From Hyperoplus lanceolatus (taxonomy: Eukaryota; Chordata; Actinopteri; Uranoscopiformes; Ammodytidae), in the NCBI GenBank assembly GCA_026929865.2, contig CM049407.1:13470001-13534000 (forward strand): DNA of 64,000 nt, in the 5' to 3' direction. Position 1 is the first letter of the stretch, and every line of letters begins with the position of its first letter. The notes under the pieces are model-generated. The model did no database searches, was not told the origin of the DNA, and worked only from the letters and a program-made list of their open reading frames with translations. The position numbers and the translations under genes were made by a program. Positions 59,761 to 64,000 of the stretch are shown here, in pieces.

Positions 59761-61073
59761 GTTTTTCCAAGCTTGATATCACAACTTGTATTTAAAATGT
59801 CCAGTAAATTACTCCAAATTTCCCATGCGGGATTGAGCTTAAACAAGCAGGGTGTAACGGTTTGCAAAGAGCAGCCATGACATCAAAGTTCAGCTCTGAG
59901 GCAGTGTATCTGAAGCCACTAATTACCTCTCTCCCTTGTTTTCATTCTTACTGACAGCTTTTACCACGCAAAGCAGTTTGTTTAATATCAGATTACTATT
60001 GACCTAGCGAACCATTCTGCAACTTCCCCATTTCTCTTCTGCTATGTGCACACAGGAGGTTTCACCAACGTAGGCCGGCCTCTAATTCCTCTTCTTAGCA
60101 CGCAATAACCTAAAAGAACATGAGTTTGCAAGAACTGTAATCAGTTGAACATTGACTTCAAGAACTCTAATGATTTCACTGTTGTTTCCCCAATACAGAT
60201 TCCACCATCTCCCTACTCATACAAACAGCGGTTCCACTTCTTACAGCAGCTCTAAGAACACATGACTGTATGTCTCCCTTTCCCACAGATATTTTTGGTT
60301 TCTATTTTTCTCTGTCTGAATGTGCGGGGGGAGCCTGACATCTGGATGCCACGTGGGTGGAACCCTCCTCTCCCTGGGCTTGAGTAGCTCGCCCTGTAAA
60401 ACTCAGCCTGACGATTAAAGCAAAACGGAAAAACAGCTGGAAATGAGGACGCGGCATGCTGCCTTAGGTGCTGCCTTAAGCCACGCTAAATCCAGTGGTA
60501 TCCACAAGCTTTACGCGTAATTCTGATGCATTTCCATGCAGAGATTAAGCCACTTGGAGTATGCAGAGAAATAGGCCAGTGGTTTAAGACGATTCCTGCT
60601 GATTTTCCCCTCTCTACAGATTTAAAGGCCCCGATGACCCAAACCAAGAGAAAGCGTATTTTCCAAACTGCAACTAAACATCATTTTCGTTATCTACTAC
60701 TTTATAAAAAAAAATCCCGATTAATCAATCCGTCTGGCGTCAATGTCTTCAAAATGTTTATTCGGCAGTTTAAAACCCCCCAAAGTATTCAGTTAACTTC
60801 ATATACAGTAGGACAACCGAGAAGCCGCAAACAATGGATAATTCGGCTTTTCTGCGGAGAAGAAATTAAATGATGATGATGGTTGCTGATTTCTGTGCTG
60901 CATTTGACTTGCCAATTCATACTTTCTACAGCTATATATCTCTTACCTAATTATTATCTGACCATACGCTGACAATTTTATTTATGGTAGATGTGATGGC
61001 CTCCACCCCAATACAATGAAAGAAAAACATGTATTGGTCCACAGAACAAGATGTCAAATGTTATCATTGTTAT
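59761..61073. other. tpst upstream region/intron, nothing recognised
   Basis: No coding pattern, RNA gene or transposon ends found. The ORF at 60526-60873 lacks codon bias, splice context or a known family. Confidence 0.45.
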
Positions 61074-61153
61074 CTCACTAGAAATGGTTTCTTACTATTG
61101 TACGTCTATCCTGAAGGATAGACGTACAATAGTAAGAACCCATTTATAGTGAG
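61074..61153. repeat. 38-bp inverted repeat with 4-base loop
   Basis: Arms 61074-61111 and 61116-61153 differ at only about two positions around the loop TGAA. As RNA or single strand it would form a long hairpin. No flanking target duplication seen. Confidence 0.9.
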
Positions 61154-61640
61154 AGATGCTGCTGTTGTATTTTTTGGATTTCATATTTTTACAATACTGG
61201 GCAAATAAAACCAAAACTATCTGCTTGGCCACACGCCACTAGAAGTGTGTACCCACTGTGATTAATGTGGGGATTTACCTTGTCAAGGCCACAGTGTTCC
61301 TTTATGAGGGACAAGCAAACAAACTCCTTAATGGCCTGAAATATGGTGACCGGCTGTGATCACAGTCAGCCAAGTCTAGAGGGGGGAACACCTCCAACAA
61401 ATTCCATGAACTCAGATTAAAGCACAAAATATGATAATTATTATAAAGCACTCAAGGGCCAGTCAATTCTTGGAGCTGTTTCGTTGAAATGTATGACAGT
61501 GGAGTTGTGTATTGTGCTGTTCTTCCTGTGCTACGCTGCAATAACAGTTTCCTTTATGTGAAATGAATCCATTATCCTAAAAGGTACAGGTTTACCATTA
61601 CCATCATCATCATGTTTTGGCTGCTAAGGACACATGTTAT

Positions 61641-62423
61641 CAGGGGTGGATTACTGCACGGGCACACCGGGCACAGGCCCAGGGGCCCAAGGGCTCAGGG
61701 GGGCCCTTAGCCAGAGATACTGATGGTAACTTTTCATGCTGCATAGTCAAAGAGCTCAGTCACTCATGTCAATAACAGGGTCTAGAAAGTAATAGCCCAA
61801 ATATAAGTATACTCATCACAATTTAACAAGATAGAAATCATCATGGACCCTCAACTAGTAGGGGAGAAATACAAAAGCAAGTTAAAACAACAGCATTAGT
61901 AGCTCTGTCTAAGGGGCTCCATGAGGCGCCTTGAAGGCCCCCTCACACATAAAGAAATAAGCTTTCTATGTGTGAATTTAAAATGGTTCATAAAAAGTAG
62001 CTATCCACCCTTTATCTGTTGAAATGGGCCCCTCCATCATAGAACATGGGTCTGCAGACTAATCTACTGTTTTACAGTTGCAGAGTAAAGAGTAAAGCTG
62101 CCTGTTTAAGAAACATCTGAAAAATAATGTTCCTTCTGCATCTCAGGATTTGATACAGTATCTAAAATGTCCTCTCAAAGTGAACCAGATTGATGCATTT
62201 TACTTTAAAAAGGTAAAAAAAAAAATCCGGGGGGCGCCCCTGGACCCCCCAACAAGGTCCAGGGTCCCTTCAACAGTATCCTGTGGGAAACACTGACTTC
62301 CTTAATATGTTTAAGTTGTATGTATCTGTGTGGAAAAGTCAGTGGACCTGACTGGATAGGGAGGAGTGGGGGGCCCATTAAGAGTTTGTGCCCAGGGGCC
62401 CATTATCTCATAATCCGTCTATG
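61641..62423. mobile_element. hAT element (CAGGGGTGGATTA ends)
   Basis: Left end CAGGGGTGGATTACTGCACG, right end CATAATCCGTCTATG, exact 8-bp duplication CATGTTAT (61633-61640, 62424-62431). GGCCCAGGGGCCC blocks lie in both arms. The interior holds a copy of the GGGGTCCGGGGG repeat ending in GTGGGAAACACTG at about 62298. Confidence 0.88.
62168..62298 (-). repeat. copy of the GGGGTCCGGGGG repeat with CAGTGTTTCCCAC end
   Basis: Inverse-orientation copy that includes the terminal CAGTGTTTCCCAC also seen at 4482, confirming that this block is the end of one transposon family. The opposite end was not found. Confidence 0.6.
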
Positions 62424-63191
62424 CATGTTATGGTAACCCAGGATCACATTCTTTAAAACAGCAGGCTGTGTTCAAGAAGTCTAAAGTCTCCTTGTTCCTC
62501 ACAGAGGGGGGCGACCACACTGACTTCCTGCAGAATGGAAAGTGTGAGAGGGGGAGAGCAACTTCTTCATCTTCCCTTTGCTCTTGATGCATTATTATCA
62601 GAAGCATTTCTTTTTTTCGTGTATTTTTGTAGCCTAACTGCCTAAGAGCTATTCTTTCTCCCAGTGTCAAAAACAAACAACAAACTAAACTAAACAAAAA
62701 TAAAATGAGAATTAGGGTTCATTTTCAATTTCACAATTACAGCTGCTTCCTGCCTTTTCTGTTCTCGCTGCCTTGCATAAAAATTGACGTGGTAACAGGT
62801 AACCCAGGTGCACATTGGTTGAAACACCTCAAAAACATCATCGCAGTCAGTCCGTGTGTGTGTGTGTGTGTGTTAGTAACAGGATTATTCCACGGTTGCA
62901 AAGCGAAGGCCCAGCAGTCACGAACATCTGGCCCCAGCTTGGTGATGCTCCTTGTATTGTAGGCTATTGACTGCAAATATGCACCCGAGGCAGGCAGGAA
63001 GGAAGGCATGCCACCAGGTGAATGACCTGCTATCAGTCAAAACACAACGTAACAGACCAGCGGCCACCAACAGCTCACGGTAGGCGCCAGAAAAGCACGC
63101 AGTACGCTATTTACCCATCATCCCCTTGTATAAATATATATCTCGGGAGCTATTACGCGTCGTAAAAACGTTAAAACTGGTGTTCACTCAC

Positions 63192-63480
63192 CAGCCGAAA
63201 TCCGAAGGAAAAAAACACACATGAACCTTGGTCCAAAAATCTGAAACCAGCAGCTCCTCTCTCATCGGCTTTTTCTCTCCTGTGGACAGTTAATCTCACA
63301 TTGAGTATGTTCAAAAACACATAATTACGCAACGTTTCACTGTTTGCCTTCCGATGTAACTTTGCACCGTAAAGAAGTCGAGCCTGAGTCCACCGCTGAA
63401 GCAGAGAGAGAGAGCGAGAGAGAGAAAAAAATCCAGTGAGATCGAGCGCAGCAAGGCTGAGAAGGCTGAGCCCTGATAGG
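63192..63480 (-). other. possible non-coding first exon of tpst
   Basis: On the minus strand a CT-rich stretch runs to a strong donor, CGGCTG/GTGAGTG, at 63192/63191. An inverted CCAAT (63529-63533) lies upstream. Being the nearest promoter-like block upstream of the tpst start (58755) on the same strand, it could be its 5' UTR exon. Inferred only. 63560-64000 shows nothing further. Confidence 0.35.
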
Positions 63481-64000
63481 TCGATGGACGTTCTGAATAC
63501 GCAAACACATCTGCTTGGGGGATTCCTATTGGTGGAGGTGTTAAAGGGTAATTCCACTGCAGTGACGAACCAAGGTTGTTGGTGTTCTTTTTCTTTTATT
63601 TATTTTTGCACACAAGGCTAAAATGACTTTACTTCATCGATTCGTAGGCTCTCAGTAAAAGGCCACAGGGGAAATGCAATTACAGTGTGGGCTTTGGTTG
63701 AGGTTAAACCCACCTCATTTAATTTACCCACCTTTTCATTTGTTCAACTGAATTTGGTAACTAAATCTCTTAAGCATAACAGTAGGCTTAGAGATTGCAG
63801 CCTCTGTGGAGGAACAAATGTGACCAATTACTTTCGTGAACCAGTCACATTTTATTAAATAAAATCACTGAAAAAAATTAAATAACCACTGAAATGTATA
63901 AATAAGTAAGCCTATTCATGAGGTACCTCAGTTATCTATTAGCCTAAATTAGGAGGCCTACTTATTCACCCGATAAAAGATTCACAATTAGTTTATGATT

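Noticed and set aside
60526-60873. 115-codon ORF as a gene
   Set aside because: AT-rich, no recognisable domain, no promoter or splice context, composition like the surrounding non-coding DNA.

Overview
The window is nuclear DNA of a teleost fish. It holds split vertebrate genes with GT-AG introns, long CA/TG microsatellites, tRNA-derived SINEs, and many hAT, Tc1/mariner and Harbinger-like transposons of the kind common in ray-finned fish. Five protein-coding genes could be assembled exon by exon with consistent splice phases.

Layout: (1) 1-850, a CpG-rich promoter-like block and a possible 41-residue signal-peptide ORF on the minus strand. (2) 855-1824, a hAT-like element with a TA-flanked MITE inside. 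(3) 1.9-22.6 kb, minus strand, tcerg1 (transcription elongation regulator 1/CA150): 21 coding exons, 1018 residues, three WW domains and six FF repeats. Its last intron (2758-9607) is packed with nested transposons, including a fragment of 18S rDNA split by a Harbinger-like element that is itself split by a hAT element. (4) 23.4-31.6 kb, minus strand, a divergent sox30 (4 exons, 416 residues). A 5.7-kb hAT-like insertion in its first intron contains decayed DDE-type ORF pieces and about ten dispersed copies of one 13-14 bp motif. (5) 31.7-35.7 kb, intergenic: a fold-back Tc1 element, a CA microsatellite and a SINE. (6) 35.8-43.1 kb, minus strand, clint1 (epsinR): 12 exons, 650 residues. (7) 46.4-52.6 kb, plus strand, a TMT-type opsin: 5 exons, otherwise intact but with an apparent 1-base frameshift in the first transmembrane helix. 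Its last intron carries a hAT inserted across the edge of another hAT, a 440-bp palindrome and a Tc1 deletion derivative. (8) 53.4-58.8 kb, minus strand, a tyrosylprotein sulfotransferase (5 coding exons, 352 residues), probably with a non-coding first exon near 63.2-63.5 kb.

The genes are not one pathway: RNA polymerase II elongation/splicing coupling (tcerg1), germline transcription (sox30), clathrin/TGN-endosome traffic (clint1), extra-ocular light sensing (opsin) and Golgi tyrosine sulfation (tpst). From memory, sox30 and clint1 are close neighbours on human 5q33, with TCERG1 on the same arm, so part of the block looks like conserved synteny. Exon borders were read by eye from splice signals and reading frame. 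Paralogue letters (a/b, 1/2/3) cannot be settled from the window alone.
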